A DNA stretch of 31,193 nucleotides. Origin: Bremia lactucae (taxonomy: Eukaryota; Oomycota; Peronosporomycetes; Peronosporales; Peronosporaceae). Below the pieces are notes generated by a model. That model was given only the letters and a program-made list of their open reading frames with translations, had not been told where the DNA came from and ran no database searches. Numbering within the stretch: position 1 is the first letter of the stretch; the number at the start of each line of letters is the position of its first letter. Location of the stretch: the NCBI RefSeq assembly GCF_004359215.1, contig NC_090615.1, forward strand, positions 4,923,219 through 4,954,411, given 5' to 3'. Below, one piece after another: positions 30,866 through 31,193 of this stretch. A program made the translations under genes and the position numbers.

Positions 30866-31193
30866 GTGGAACAAATGGGTAGCATAGTCCCTGAGGTCTC
30901 GACATTAGAAAAAAAAAATCGGACCTCAACCCTGCTGGTCTATAGCGCTCAAGTAAGAGGCTATGACCAGGTGATGACCCTCCTAGTGGATTCGGGTGCA
31001 TCACAAAATTTTGTGAAATTCGCGGCTCTAAAAAGAGACCGGCGATGTTTGAGTCGCTTTGCCAGGATGGCAAGCGAGAAGAGGCGACCGTTCGTTTAGC
31101 GAACGGCGCGCTCGTTAAGTCTGAGGGAGTTCAGGTAGAACTCGCCTTCAGCTTTAGTGACTTCTCTTGTAAAGAGAAGTTCACAGTGCTAGG
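30866..31193 (+). pseudogene. Retropepsin-type aspartic protease, right-truncated
   Basis: The segment TLLVDSGASQNFVKFAAL (about 30977-31030) carries the catalytic Asp at 30989-30991 in a DSGA motif. The frame breaks near 31060, after which VRLANGALVKSEGVQVELAF continues in another frame to the window end. The last bases encode KEKFTVL, which in this family precedes the segment seen at the very start of the window. Confidence 0.85.

Larger units (their letters stand above)
29170..31193 (+). mobile_element. 5' part of a Ty3/Gypsy retrotransposon (LTR-like region, gag, protease start)
   Basis: A non-coding LTR-like stretch is followed by gag-type sequence with a zinc knuckle and then a retropepsin with VDSGAS, in the order of a Ty3/Gypsy element entering from its 5' side. 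The element continues beyond the window. Frame changes and stops show that this copy is defective. Confidence 0.85.

Noticed and set aside
1..31193. Searched for CRISPR arrays, bacterial operons, prophage and tRNA or rRNA genes.
   Set aside because: None seen. The intron-containing genes and LTR elements mark this as eukaryotic nuclear DNA.

Overview
The window looks like nuclear DNA from an oomycete, most likely a Phytophthora or downy-mildew type (Peronosporales). The support is short GT-AG introns (55-66 bp) in intron-poor genes, a secreted trypsin-like protease, a secreted acidic repeat protein, an HMT1/ABCB6-type half-transporter, and several decayed Ty3/Gypsy elements of the kind that fill these genomes. 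The species cannot be fixed from the sequence alone.

Layout: 1-2230 is a decayed Ty3/Gypsy pol (end of protease, RT, RNase H), followed by a 100-N gap. 2331-3790 is non-genic and holds a pogo-like terminal-repeat fragment next to an LTR stub. A compact island of three plus-strand genes follows: a trypsin-like protease (3841-4887), a three-exon RME-8/DNAJC13-related scaffold protein that appears to lack its J domain (5173-9831), and a half-size ABC transporter (10075-12623). From 13541 to 22454 lies one old Ty3/Gypsy element with paired LTRs. Its 5' LTR is split by a younger solo LTR with a perfect 5-bp target duplication. Its interior contains two blocks in reversed orientation, one of them a fragment like the 1-2230 element.

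23246-24515 is a three-exon FMN-dependent 2-hydroxyacid oxidase. Directly behind it are a stop-containing scrap of a second oxidase copy and a cluster of tandem and inverted repeats with a 36-bp perfect stem. 25270-27387 (minus strand) is a 705-residue secreted acidic protein built of four related modules, each opened by an arginine-rich motif. 28290-28577 holds a zinc-ribbon fragment that may be a broken Rpr2/Rpp21/Snm1-like gene. From 29170 to the window end is the 5' part of another Ty3/Gypsy element (LTR-like region, gag, start of protease).

The genes do not form a pathway. The most unusual items are the J-less RME-8 relative with an N-myristoylation-type start, the four-module secreted acidic protein, and the layered retroelement structure. 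All exon boundaries were inferred by eye from reading frame and splice signals, and no alignment or database search was run.
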